11,038 nt of DNA from an uncultured Desulfovibrio sp. (GTDB lineage: Bacteria > Desulfobacterota > Desulfovibrionia > Desulfovibrionales > Desulfovibrionaceae), in NCBI GenBank assembly GCA_947176055.1, contig CAMWPE010000066.1, forward strand, positions 1 through 11,038. Reading direction: 5' to 3'. The notes beneath the pieces are model-generated. The model was not told the origin of the DNA, searched no databases, and saw only the letters and a program-made list of their open reading frames with translations. Below are positions 1 through 7,058 of the stretch, one piece after another; position 1 is the stretch's first letter, and each line of letters starts with the position of its first letter. A program made the position numbers and the translations under genes.

Positions 1-154
1 GGGATAACAAACGGTCGGGAGGATAAATTAGCGAGCTTCTATCAACGACGCTGGTGGCGCCAAATACTTCAAAATGCGGCGAATATCGCAATGATTCGTA
101 TAATTCCAGAGCGTTGTCCGAACCGCAAGGGAAAACGAGAACCCTGTGTCTCAA
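1..154 (-). CDS. ATP-grasp family protein, N-terminal fragment (runs off left edge)
   Basis: Only the first 51 codons are in the window. The translation begins with a beta-strand and glycine turn (RVLVFPCGSDNALELYESL, from residue 4), followed by a second strand, FEVFGATSVVD. From memory this matches the N-terminal pre-ATP-grasp domain of carbamoyl-phosphate-synthase-like ATP-grasp proteins that are common in polysaccharide clusters. Such enzymes join a carboxylate to an amine or similar acceptor using ATP, so this one might acylate an amino sugar made by the upstream aminotransferases (inference). No ATG is available: an in-frame TAA lies three codons upstream, so TTG at 154 is the start, with AAGGCGG at 164-170 as a possible ribosome site. 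The ATP-binding and catalytic parts are outside the window, so activity cannot be judged. Confidence 0.68.
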   Translation of the reverse strand, partial: MRHRVLVFPCGSDNALELYESLRYSPHFEVFGATSVVDRSSLIYPPDRLLS

Positions 155-203
155 TGTTTGTTACCGCCTTGCTAATTATTAAATAAACTCCGACGCGACG
201 CTT

Positions 204-220
204 CGCGATAGCTTATCGCG
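204..220. other. Perfect 7-bp hairpin with 3-nt loop in the spacer before the ATP-grasp gene
   Basis: CGCGATA (204-210) and TATCGCG (214-220) form a perfect inverted repeat around GCT. It lies between the aminotransferase stop (276) and the ATP-grasp start (154), in the largest spacer (121 bases) within the gene cluster. Neither strand has a T-run directly after it, so a classic intrinsic terminator is unlikely. It could be an mRNA stability or processing hairpin, or a dispersed palindromic element. I see no convincing promoter in the remainder of 155-275. Confidence 0.45.
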
Positions 221-275
221 CAGGAAGAAACAATTATCTGAAATTTTCTGATTTAAAACGCGTATTTCTTAAAAT

Positions 276-1355
276 TTATTCTATAGAGTTGACTATTTCT
301 ACGATCTTTTCAGCTACGACGAGCGGCAACGACGCGTAGAGGGGCAAACAAAGAACTCTTTTAGCGATATCTTCGGCCACAGGGCACGTTTCCAACGATT
401 GGCGAGTATAGGTTAGCGTGGTCAAGGCGGGATAAAAATAACGTCGCGGGAAGATATCGGCTTGATTGAGAGCGCGGACAACGCGAGACAATAAATTTTC
501 GTTCTTCAGGATAACCGGAAAATAACCGTAATTTGATTCAAATCCCTCCGGAGTAGATGGAAAACGCAATTTATCGCGTTTTAAAAGCGCGCGATAAAGC
601 CCGTCTATTTTTTTTCTCTTTTCCAGGCGCCCATAGTAATCTTTTAACAGGGATAAGCCTACGCACGCGTGCAATTCCGACATTTTAGCATTAATACCAA
701 CGCTCTCGTATTCGTCATTATCGTGACCGAATGCCCGCAAAAGGCAAAGTTCCCGTCGCTTCTCCGCCGAATGCGCGACAACAAAACCTCCCTCGCCGCA
801 ATGAAAAACTTTTGTAGCATGCAAGCTGCATGTAGCGAAATCGCCAAAGTCAAAAAGCGATCTTCCGTCCAGCTTTGCTCCAAAAGCCTGGGCCGCGTCA
901 TATATTATGGGAACTCCTCCCGCCGCTTCGCGAATACCTTCGTCGTCGCACGGATGTCCGTATATATTGACAGGTATGACCGCCGCGACCTGATCGGTTA
1001 TCCGCTCCGCGATGGACAGAGGATCTATGCATAAAGTCTCCGGATCAATATCCGCGAAAATTACTTCGCATCCCACCCACATAGGAGCCGTAATAGTCGC
1101 GACATAAGTAAAGGGCGTGGTAATAACCGGGCGACCCGCTGCATTCGCGGCGCGAATAGCCATCTCGATGGCCACTGTGCCGTTGGAGCAAATAGTAAGA
1201 TATTCGGCGTCCAGAAATTTGGCGAGAACTCTCTCCAGTTCCTGACATTTTGGACCGTTGTTCGTCAGGATATTGTTGGCGAAAACTTCTTTTAAATGGG
1301 AGAAAAATTCGCGTTCATCGGGCAAATCGCTCTTTACTACGTTTACGCGGCTCAT
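276..1355 (-). CDS. DegT/DnrJ/EryC1/StrS family PLP-dependent sugar aminotransferase
   Basis: A full-length sugar aminotransferase of 359 residues, a usual size for the family. These enzymes move an amino group from glutamate to a keto sugar nucleotide in the cytoplasm. Visible marks are the cofactor-phosphate region (CSNGT, residues 56-60), the PLP-contacting Asp in YDAAQAFGA (Asp153), the Schiff-base Lys in SLHATKVFHCGEGG (Lys182), the GINAKMSELHA segment and the C-terminal CLPLYASLP block. The catalytic residues look intact. ATG at 1355 overlaps the fkbM stop by four bases (ATGA), which indicates translational coupling, and GGGGA lies about 6 bases upstream. The likely substrate is a 4-keto-6-deoxy or 3-keto sugar nucleotide; which one cannot be read from sequence. 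It is the second aminotransferase module in this operon. Confidence 0.93.
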   Translation of the reverse strand: MSRVNVVKSDLPDEREFFSHLKEVFANNILTNNGPKCQELERVLAKFLDAEYLTICSNGTVAIEMAIRAANAAGRPVITTPFTYVATITAPMWVGCEVIFADIDPETLCIDPLSIAERITDQVAAVIPVNIYGHPCDDEGIREAAGGVPIIYDAAQAFGAKLDGRSLFDFGDFATCSLHATKVFHCGEGGFVVAHSAEKRRELCLLRAFGHDNDEYESVGINAKMSELHACVGLSLLKDYYGRLEKRKKIDGLYRALLKRDKLRFPSTPEGFESNYGYFPVILKNENLLSRVVRALNQADIFPRRYFYPALTTLTYTRQSLETCPVAEDIAKRVLCLPLYASLPLVVAEKIVEIVNSIE

Positions 1356-2500
1356 TGGCTATCCCCGCTATACCTACTATAATAAATATATTCGTTCAAA
1401 TAAGGAGCGTGCGAAGCGAACCAGAATTTATAACCCGGGGCGATAGCGTCGATATAGGCGGGAATATCCGTCAAATCGTCAATTTTATGATAAGCGCAGA
1501 TTTGAAGTTTCGGTTTATCCCTGATTATAGTTTCCCTGGCTCCTTTTAAAGCTTCCAGCTCGGCTCCCTCTATATCCATTTTTATCAAATCAACTTTACC
1601 TATATTATTTCCCCTTACAAAAGAATCCAGATCGACGACTTCGCAAGCCGACGACGCGCCGTCTCTACACAATTTCCCGCTGGCCCCTTCCTGGGAAATA
1701 TTCATTCTATCCTTTCGCGACCACAAACCTTTTTGAACAACCGTTATATTTCCCGGATCGCCAAATCGCTCCAGGGTCTCCAGAACAAATTTATAATTAT
1801 CAGGCTCGGGCTCGAATCCGAATACGCGCCCCGCGGATCCTACGGTAAGCGCGAAATTCCTCAATACCGAACTATCGAATAACCCCGCGTCGATTACCGT
1901 GTCCCCGGCTTCCGCGGAAACAGCGGGATGTTGATACTCCGGCGCGACGGGCGGCCGGGGCCATTCTATCCCGCCCGTCAAAAGACCCTTGACCACGGAA
2001 GCGAAGGCCAGGCGACTTTCGTCGTCGGCCAGCCGCGCGTAAATTTTTTCCAGCTCCGGCCCGCGTCGTTCGCAAAGTCCCGCGTCTCGCCTTTTTCCGG
2101 CCGCGCCCGCCGGAATTTCAGGAAAAATGACTATATCCGCGCTAGCGGCGATGGCCGTATTCAAATGATACAATAAATCCGGCGCGACGCAACCTTCCCA
2201 GTACAATACTCCGGCGCAGTCCGGACGCGTTTTCAGACAATCCGGCGGCAAAGCCGGAATAACAATATTTTTTCCCTTACGCGAAATGACAATCTCCGTC
2301 ATCCCGCCCTTATGAGCGTGAAAGCCGACTATATTCGCGGATGGCGACGCGGCCAGAATTTTTTCGCAGGCTTCGCGAATTTTGTCCTTATGGGCGAATA
2401 CTATAATATTTCCCGGATCGCCGGACAATCCCTCCCGTCTCCACCGCGGACATACAAGCAACTGTTCCGCGAGAGTCGCGCGCGGCGTATTCGACAACAT
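1352..2500 (-). CDS. FkbM family SAM-dependent methyltransferase with extra N-terminal region
   Basis: The C-terminal half, residues about 195-375, is an FkbM-type methyltransferase: VIDAG (202-206) as motif I, FEPEPDNY (229-236), VDLIKMDIEGAELEALKG (303-320) and KPKLQICAYHK (329-339). FkbM enzymes O-methylate sugars or polyketides using S-adenosylmethionine. Motif I reads DAGLFDSS rather than the usual DxGAxxGxS, so the second glycine is missing. Residues 1-190 are an extra alpha/beta region containing the LADDESR segment often seen just before this methyltransferase domain. ATG 2500 has AAGGA seven bases upstream, but the same frame stays open and protein-like back to 2566, so the true start is probably further upstream (see the 2501-2573 entry). 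The gene overlaps the downstream aminotransferase by four bases. Confidence 0.9.
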   Translation of the reverse strand: MLSNTPRATLAEQLLVCPRWRREGLSGDPGNIIVFAHKDKIREACEKILAASPSANIVGFHAHKGGMTEIVISRKGKNIVIPALPPDCLKTRPDCAGVLYWEGCVAPDLLYHLNTAIAASADIVIFPEIPAGAAGKRRDAGLCERRGPELEKIYARLADDESRLAFASVVKGLLTGGIEWPRPPVAPEYQHPAVSAEAGDTVIDAGLFDSSVLRNFALTVGSAGRVFGFEPEPDNYKFVLETLERFGDPGNITVVQKGLWSRKDRMNISQEGASGKLCRDGASSACEVVDLDSFVRGNNIGKVDLIKMDIEGAELEALKGARETIIRDKPKLQICAYHKIDDLTDIPAYIDAIAPGYKFWFASHAPYLNEYIYYSRYSGDSQ

Positions 2501-2573
2501 TCCATATTCCTTTAGATTTTCTATCCAGGTTCCAGTTCCGGCTATCCCCGCGAGTATAACGTTTATCTATCAT
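2501..2573 (-). other. Probable true N-terminus of the fkbM gene, lacking a standard start codon
   Basis: Upstream of ATG 2500 the fkbM frame is open for 22 more codons, back to ATA at 2564-2566, and is bounded by TAG at 2567-2569. It reads as a typical Rossmann-type first strand and helix: NVILAGIAGTG, then WIENLKEYG, running straight into the annotated protein. There is no ATG, GTG or TTG in this stretch. GGGGA (2573-2577) sits six bases before the ATA, the same spacing as the GGGGA before the DegT gene. An ATG at 2571-2573 is out of frame, so either a non-standard ATA start is used, or an indel has separated an original ATG from its gene, or the base call is wrong. With the extension the gap to wbqC shrinks from 85 to about 19 bases, which suits the operon. 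Confidence 0.6.
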
Positions 2574-2585
2574 CCCCGGAAAAGA

Positions 2586-3329
2586 CTAAACGTCATCCGC
2601 TCTCGTCGCGTCTGATTCCGTCGTTTTGACAACGGGCGTCAATTTCCAGCCGTTCAACAATTTATCGGCGATATAACCAAAGCCTTCGCGCGCGATCGCG
2701 TCCAGAATTGATAAGGCCGGTATCCATACTGGCATAGGGTAAGGCTTGAGCGCGGGATCAAGGAAGCGCAAGTCGACGCCATAAGGACTGAACATCTCCT
2801 CGCTGTACAGCTTTTTGCCGCCCGGCGGATTGACATAGCAATCCGCTTTAAAATGGGAAGCGATAGCCGCGAGACGCGACGCGCCCTTTGTTCGTGGCAT
2901 CCCCAGATCCGAAGCCTTGTAAAATCGCGTTTTCAGACCAAGTTTGTTCGCGATCAGGCGCAAGCCGTAATAATTAATTTCGCTTATTTTTTTTTCGCCC
3001 CGAGTAAAAACTTGCTCCGCGCAATCCATGCCTTCGCGAAAATGGGAGCATTTTCCGTAACCCAGCTCCAATGTCCGCAAGAACTTGTCACGCCATTGGG
3101 GAAATTCGTCCGCGACCTCAACATCGTCAATCAGAACGTTCTGGCTCGCTTTTTTCAACGGCGCGGAAAACCGGCACTTCTTGCCATTAACACATATATT
3201 ATTGCGATTAATATAGCCTCTTTTAATAAAATTGACGTCGTCCAGGGATACAAAAATATCGACGGCCGCGATTAATTGAAAATAGCCGATATATGGAAAC
3301 AAATACGGCTGCATGATCGCGATTCGCAA
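2586..3329 (-). CDS. WbqC family protein
   Basis: This is a WbqC-like protein of 247 residues, close to the usual length. The signature opening MQPYLFPYIGYFQL is at residues 6-19, followed by FVSLDDVNFIKRGYINRN (26-43), the central YVNPPGGKKLY (165-175) and SILDAI (207-212). The family is common in O-antigen and capsule clusters; its reaction is poorly defined, and a role in acyl or amine modification of sugars has been suggested from context. The start is TTG 3329, because residues 1-5 before the first internal Met belong to the family pattern and GGGGGA lies 8 bases upstream (3338-3343). A 10-bp palindrome, CCGGCGCCGG (3342-3351), overlaps that ribosome site. The protein is cytoplasmic, with no signal or membrane segment. 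Confidence 0.9.
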   Translation of the reverse strand: MRIAIMQPYLFPYIGYFQLIAAVDIFVSLDDVNFIKRGYINRNNICVNGKKCRFSAPLKKASQNVLIDDVEVADEFPQWRDKFLRTLELGYGKCSHFREGMDCAEQVFTRGEKKISEINYYGLRLIANKLGLKTRFYKASDLGMPRTKGASRLAAIASHFKADCYVNPPGGKKLYSEEMFSPYGVDLRFLDPALKPYPMPVWIPALSILDAIAREGFGYIADKLLNGWKLTPVVKTTESDATRADDV

Positions 3330-3337
3330 GATTTTTA

Positions 3338-3351
3338 TCCCCCGGCGCCGG
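3338..3351 (-). promoter_or_regulatory. wbqC ribosome binding site overlapping a GC palindrome
   Basis: On the minus strand GGGGGA (3343-3338) is a strong Shine-Dalgarno sequence 8 bases before TTG 3329 and decides this non-ATG start. The perfect palindrome CCGGCGCCGG (3342-3351) shares its last two G residues with it. Pairing within or between palindromes might affect access to the site, but the hairpin would have almost no loop, so any effect is uncertain. Confidence 0.5.
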
Positions 3352-3403
3352 TTATTAACGTTCTCCGCCCCGTCCGGATTCCCGGAAAAGAGGAGACGCG
3401 AGG

Positions 3404-5167
3404 CTATATTGTGTCTTTGCCCTTGTTCCAGCTCGCGTAAGCTTTGTCAATAAGCTGTTGCGGCGCGTTTTGCATCCAGTAGCTCCCATGCGTGGTCGTG
3501 AACATTGGCTGGGTCGTATTCCTATAATTCACGCGGCCTACGATCTTTAATTCTTCCACATCGAGAATATTAAATCCATCCTTCATATGCAGGATGAGAT
3601 ATTTCCCGTCGCTCGAGACCGAAACTGAATCGCACCAGTCGGGTTGCACCGGCAAATTAAAAGGTTTTTTCAAAAATTCGGGGTCATTGAAGTTCGCGTT
3701 GTCGTAGAATGGATCGTCGGCGATCTTGAAAATCTTCCAGACGCGCATTGTGGCCGCGTCGATGATTTCCAGCTTGTTTTGATTGGTTACGGCGATATAC
3801 GTCTTGCCTTTCAGGGCAAAGACAGCGTGTTGGGTCGTCCGGACGAAACCCGGATGCGTGTATTCGCCCTCGATGACTGTCTCCCCGTCTTTTATCCGCA
3901 TTTTTTCGATTGTTCCCGGCTGGAAACACAGCACGCCATCCGCGTGCGCCACGAGGCTATGCGTGGACACATAAAATAAATGCGGATCGAATGGATCCAG
4001 CTCGAAATGCGCCGGAATGGGATAGGGAATCTTCGTTTCCCAGCTTTTGCCGGTGGTCAGATCCAAGGTCGCCATGGAATCGAGCGCGACAGTCTCTCGC
4101 AGATTCCGCATTATCTCTTCCTGCTTGAGCTTTTTCAGGCTCCCCTTTGGCCGGAGCACGCGCATCGGCGCGAAGACCATGTACCGTCCGTCGCCGGAGA
4201 TGGTGCATTGATGTATCCTGTCCTGAAAATCAAACTCATGCAGGATTTCCGAACGCATGTTATCGAGATTCAGACGGCAGACCTGGCAACGGACGCGATT
4301 GGTCTCATCGAGCATGCCGCGAATGGCGTCGGAATTGCGCCAACGAACAAACATGAACTCGTCTTTGTCGCCGTCGAAGTCTCCCGTAGCCACATAGTCC
4401 CATAGACCTTCTTCCGGCGGCAAATCATGCCAGAAGATATGATCGCCCGTCTCCGTATTTAGTATGTCCAGGAAAAAATAATTATAACGGACGCCGACAA
4501 ACCAGCGACGCGACGGCGAGAGCTGTGTCACATGAACGCCCCGTTTCCATAATAAATATGACATATGTGACATCAGCATGGGCAACGTAGTCAATGGAAC
4601 TTTTTGGGCGAAATCATGAAGCGACATCGGACAGGCCGGCGCCGGAAAAGACCAGGCGACGTATTGACGCCGCTCGAAGTCGGCCAGTTCGAAGATATTG
4701 CTGCCCATCAGGCCTCCGCTAACGTAGGCGTTGCTCACCAGGGCCGAAATAGCGGGCGTGTCCCTTTCGCTAAAAAAGGGCGTTATCGATTTTTCCGCTT
4801 TCGTCCTGACGCCGATGGGCGAAGGCGAGTGGAACATTTTATAGAGTTGGCTCGATACTACCCCGATCCTGGCCGGTTTGTCCTCCAAAAGCTGGTTAAC
4901 GGCGTTGGTTGGTTGATTATGGGCTATGAGGATGATCGCGTTGTCAATGAGTCCATTTTCGCGGGCTTCGGCCAAAGAATAAGCCGGATATCCCATGAAT
5001 TTTTCGCATACGCAATCCTTGCCGACGACAGCCTTGATTTTTATGGCGGGATATTTTTCGTCAATATGCTTGATAAGATCGATAGCCGGTTTATCAATGC
5101 CGAATATCACTACTTCCTGATTGTCGAATTCCGGCAATCGCGCCCATGTCATGGTATCTATATTCAT
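3404..5167 (-). CDS. Unrecognised protein: Rossmann-like N-terminus plus beta-propeller-like body
   Basis: I do not recognise this 587-residue protein as a named family. Residues 15-110 look like a small Rossmann-type sensor domain: EVVIFGIDKPAIDLI, then KIKAVVGKD, MGYPAYSLAEA, NAIILIAH and RIGVVSS. The order of elements resembles the N-terminal domain of PglD/NeuD acyltransferases. Residues about 215-560 are rich in beta-strand repeats of WD40/quinoprotein type (WFVGVRYNYFFLDIL; ISGDGRYMVFAP; VSSDGKYLILHMKDGFNILD). An acidic loop, DFDGDKDEF (263-271), resembles a calcium-binding EF-hand or dockerin-type loop. There is no signal peptide or membrane segment, so it is probably cytoplasmic. ATG 5167 has GAAGGA/GAGGG just upstream and follows the Rid-like gene by 15 bases, so the two are probably co-translated. 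Its role may be structural or regulatory; I assign none. Confidence 0.8.
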   Translation of the reverse strand: MNIDTMTWARLPEFDNQEVVIFGIDKPAIDLIKHIDEKYPAIKIKAVVGKDCVCEKFMGYPAYSLAEARENGLIDNAIILIAHNQPTNAVNQLLEDKPARIGVVSSQLYKMFHSPSPIGVRTKAEKSITPFFSERDTPAISALVSNAYVSGGLMGSNIFELADFERRQYVAWSFPAPACPMSLHDFAQKVPLTTLPMLMSHMSYLLWKRGVHVTQLSPSRRWFVGVRYNYFFLDILNTETGDHIFWHDLPPEEGLWDYVATGDFDGDKDEFMFVRWRNSDAIRGMLDETNRVRCQVCRLNLDNMRSEILHEFDFQDRIHQCTISGDGRYMVFAPMRVLRPKGSLKKLKQEEIMRNLRETVALDSMATLDLTTGKSWETKIPYPIPAHFELDPFDPHLFYVSTHSLVAHADGVLCFQPGTIEKMRIKDGETVIEGEYTHPGFVRTTQHAVFALKGKTYIAVTNQNKLEIIDAATMRVWKIFKIADDPFYDNANFNDPEFLKKPFNLPVQPDWCDSVSVSSDGKYLILHMKDGFNILDVEELKIVGRVNYRNTTQPMFTTTHGSYWMQNAPQQLIDKAYASWNKGKDTI

Positions 5168-5182
5168 GCCCTCGTCCTTCGT

Positions 5183-6274
5183 TTAGAGGTAGTTGCCAAA
5201 TTCTGGATTTGAGGCTTCGCGAACGGCCTCGCCCTCGATCTCAACCAGCCAGTCCGGACGGCATACCGGCGCTTTCGTTATGTTTATGGCGCAATCACCA
5301 GGGAGTATTTCGCGGACAATTTCGTTGATATGAGCATAGTCATGACCGTCGCGACAGTAAACAATCGCCGATTGCAGATCATTAAAATCAAGCCCGCCTT
5401 CCCGGAGCAAAGCGTCGATATTTTCCAGCGCCCTTCTTGTCTGCGCCTTCACGTCGCCCTTGTATAAAACGTCGCCATGCCGGTCGATACTGGCTGTGCC
5501 CGAAATATGGACGTGTTTGCGATCCCCGTACGTGACGAGCGTTCCGCGCTCAAAATTTACTCCGTAAATTGCCGTAGGCGACATATTATCGAGCGCCTTC
5601 AAGTGGACGATCTGACTGGCTCTCACTCCCGATACGGCGTGGCTTTGAACCCAGGACAGCGCGGCGGGATTGGCTCCCTGCCCTTCGATACCGGTGCTGG
5701 CGATAAAATGAGTGTCAGGTTTCAGGCCATGAATTTCGTAATGGCGGACGCGGCTCTTGATCATGCCCGCGTAATTATTGTCCACATCGCGCATATAATA
5801 CCAGGTGCGTATTACGTTCGACTCCAGACTCATGCCATGCCGCCATAGACGGCTGCCCAGGCGGGATAGAATCTCGTCGGTTTGCTGTTCCGAATTGCCG
5901 GGGCGGCCGGGCGTTTCAATTGACCAGAGGGATTGGTAAGCGCCGTGTCGCAAAAAAAGCGAGCCGTCGCCTAAAATTTCCTTGTCGATATCGCCTTTCA
6001 ATGCCCAGGCTTGCAGGGAAAGGTAGCGCGAATCAAGCGGAGGTTGACCGATAAGAACCGTATGGGAAGCGAGATCCGCCGGCCAGTCGCGGGAGATGAC
6101 CGGCGCGTGTCTGGTCGGATCGCTGGAAAAAAGACGGGTCATGATCAAGTTTTCTTCGCTCATGCCCCGCATGGCCAATTCGTCCCGCAATTTAGCGGTC
6201 AGAATTTTTAATGCTTCGTCCGGCGATCCGGCGTCCGGCGCCATAGCAGTGATATATATTTCGGATTTATTCAT
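5183..6274 (-). CDS. Multi-domain Rid/YjgF superfamily protein (chorismatase-like layout)
   Basis: This 363-residue protein contains what look like three Rid-type units. Residues 1-95 carry a partial unit (helix ALKILTAKLRDELAMRG, then TRLFSSD, then TVLIGQPPL). Residues 110-228 form a second (VIRTWYYMRDVDNNYAGM; HFIASTGIEGQG). The best conserved is 236-352: FERGTLVTYGD, HISGTASID, GDVKAQTRRALENIDALL and RPDWLVEIEG, the last placing an Arg (339) and Glu (345) at the classical Rid positions. Rid proteins hydrolyse reactive enamines or imines released by PLP enzymes. FkbO/Hyg5/XanB2 chorismatases share this fold and have a similar length, so either a Rid-type or a chorismate-cleaving role is possible. 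Two PLP aminotransferase modules in the same operon fit the first idea. ATG 6274 has only a weak GAAG upstream. Confidence 0.78.
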   Translation of the reverse strand: MNKSEIYITAMAPDAGSPDEALKILTAKLRDELAMRGMSEENLIMTRLFSSDPTRHAPVISRDWPADLASHTVLIGQPPLDSRYLSLQAWALKGDIDKEILGDGSLFLRHGAYQSLWSIETPGRPGNSEQQTDEILSRLGSRLWRHGMSLESNVIRTWYYMRDVDNNYAGMIKSRVRHYEIHGLKPDTHFIASTGIEGQGANPAALSWVQSHAVSGVRASQIVHLKALDNMSPTAIYGVNFERGTLVTYGDRKHVHISGTASIDRHGDVLYKGDVKAQTRRALENIDALLREGGLDFNDLQSAIVYCRDGHDYAHINEIVREILPGDCAINITKAPVCRPDWLVEIEGEAVREASNPEFGNYL

Positions 6275-6293
6275 TGATCTTCGCTAATTATCA

Positions 6294-6309
6294 AACCTGG
6301 CTTGAGGTT
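6294..6309. other. Small intercistronic hairpin between the acyltransferase and Rid-like genes
   Basis: AACCT (6294-6298) and AGGTT (6305-6309) pair around a 6-base loop within the 44-base spacer. There is no T-run, so it is not a terminator. A modest RNA-processing or translation effect is possible, but a 5-bp stem can arise by chance. Confidence 0.25.
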
Positions 6310-6318
6310 GCGGCAATA

Positions 6319-7044
6319 TTACTCGTCATTAATATCGTCCCTCTTATTGAGCGCCGCTCTAGCTTTCGCGGAGGTTTTCGCGTGCCATATATTGAAAATT
6401 TCGCGAGCGTCAGGCCGGACAGTGTTATACGGCGCGACAAGCGCCTCGTTGTCCGCCAGATCCCGCGAGCAGACGCCGCCGATGCCGACCAGACAATTCC
6501 GCCCTACGCTTACGCAGGTGGATACGGCGGCGTTCGCGCCTATGAATGAAAATTCGCCGATCCTGGCAAAACCTGAAATATTCGCTCCCCCCGCGCAAAA
6601 CACGTTGTCGCCGATCTCGCTGTGGTGGGCTATATAACAGTTGGGCAGGAAAATTACATTGTTCCCTGCCCGGCAGGAAGTCTGAATTACGACATTGTCG
6701 GACACAAAACAATGCTCGCCCAGCTTGGCCCGCGCCGACACCGAAGCCCGGGGCGAAATATAGGACGCCGGATTCCAGCCGCGGGATCGCATTTCCGTAT
6801 AAAACCGTCGTCGCAGTCGATTAAGATCATTTTCGCCTATGCCAACAAAGAAATAATATTCTTCCGGGGAAAACAGATCTTCCAGGTTTTCGAAGGCGAC
6901 GACCGGGCGACCCATGAAACTTGATCGCAGGTATCGCTTTTCTACCGAAAACGCCGCGATCTCCCATTCGTCGGAAGCCATGAAACTGTCGGCGAACATT
7001 TCGGCGGTGCCCCCGCAACCAATCATGATCAGCTTTTTTTTCAT
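6319..7044 (-). CDS. PglD/NeuD-type sugar O/N-acyltransferase with left-handed beta-helix
   Basis: A 241-residue acyltransferase of the PglD/NeuD group, which transfers an acetyl (or other acyl) group from acyl-CoA to an amino or hydroxyl group of a sugar nucleotide. The N-terminal Rossmann part has KLIMIGCGGTAEMFADS (4-20) and EYYFFVGIG (62-70). The hexapeptide left-handed beta-helix spans about 98-195 (ASVSARAKLGEHCFVS; NVIFLPNCYIAHHSEIGDN; ANISGFARIGEFSFIGA). The His140-His141 pair before SEIGD fits the catalytic base of PglD. It starts at ATG 7044, 14 bases after the glycosyltransferase fusion stop; the ribosome site is weak, suggesting translational coupling. It probably acts on the amine installed by one of the operon's aminotransferases (inference). 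The charged tail after residue 225 looks disordered. Confidence 0.9.
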   Translation of the reverse strand: MKKKLIMIGCGGTAEMFADSFMASDEWEIAAFSVEKRYLRSSFMGRPVVAFENLEDLFSPEEYYFFVGIGENDLNRLRRRFYTEMRSRGWNPASYISPRASVSARAKLGEHCFVSDNVVIQTSCRAGNNVIFLPNCYIAHHSEIGDNVFCAGGANISGFARIGEFSFIGANAAVSTCVSVGRNCLVGIGGVCSRDLADNEALVAPYNTVRPDAREIFNIWHAKTSAKARAALNKRDDINDE

Positions 7045-7058
7045 AGGCCAAATCGCGA

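Noticed and set aside
2388..2573. 61-codon minus-strand frame starting at ATG 2573
   Set aside because: It overlaps fkbM in another frame. The fkbM frame gives the protein-like sequence on both sides, so this is at most the displaced start codon of fkbM.
2691..2700. CGCGATCGCG containing the cyanobacterial HIP1 octamer
   Set aside because: I noticed only one copy in the window, in coding sequence; HIP1-bearing genomes have many.
2853..3275. 140-codon plus-strand open frame
   Set aside because: Antisense to wbqC, whose family motifs are unambiguous.
4604..5212. 202-codon plus-strand open frame
   Set aside because: It is antisense to the propeller protein gene, its translation is low-complexity and Arg-rich with no recognisable motif, and it has no convincing start signal. 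It is a shadow of the real gene.
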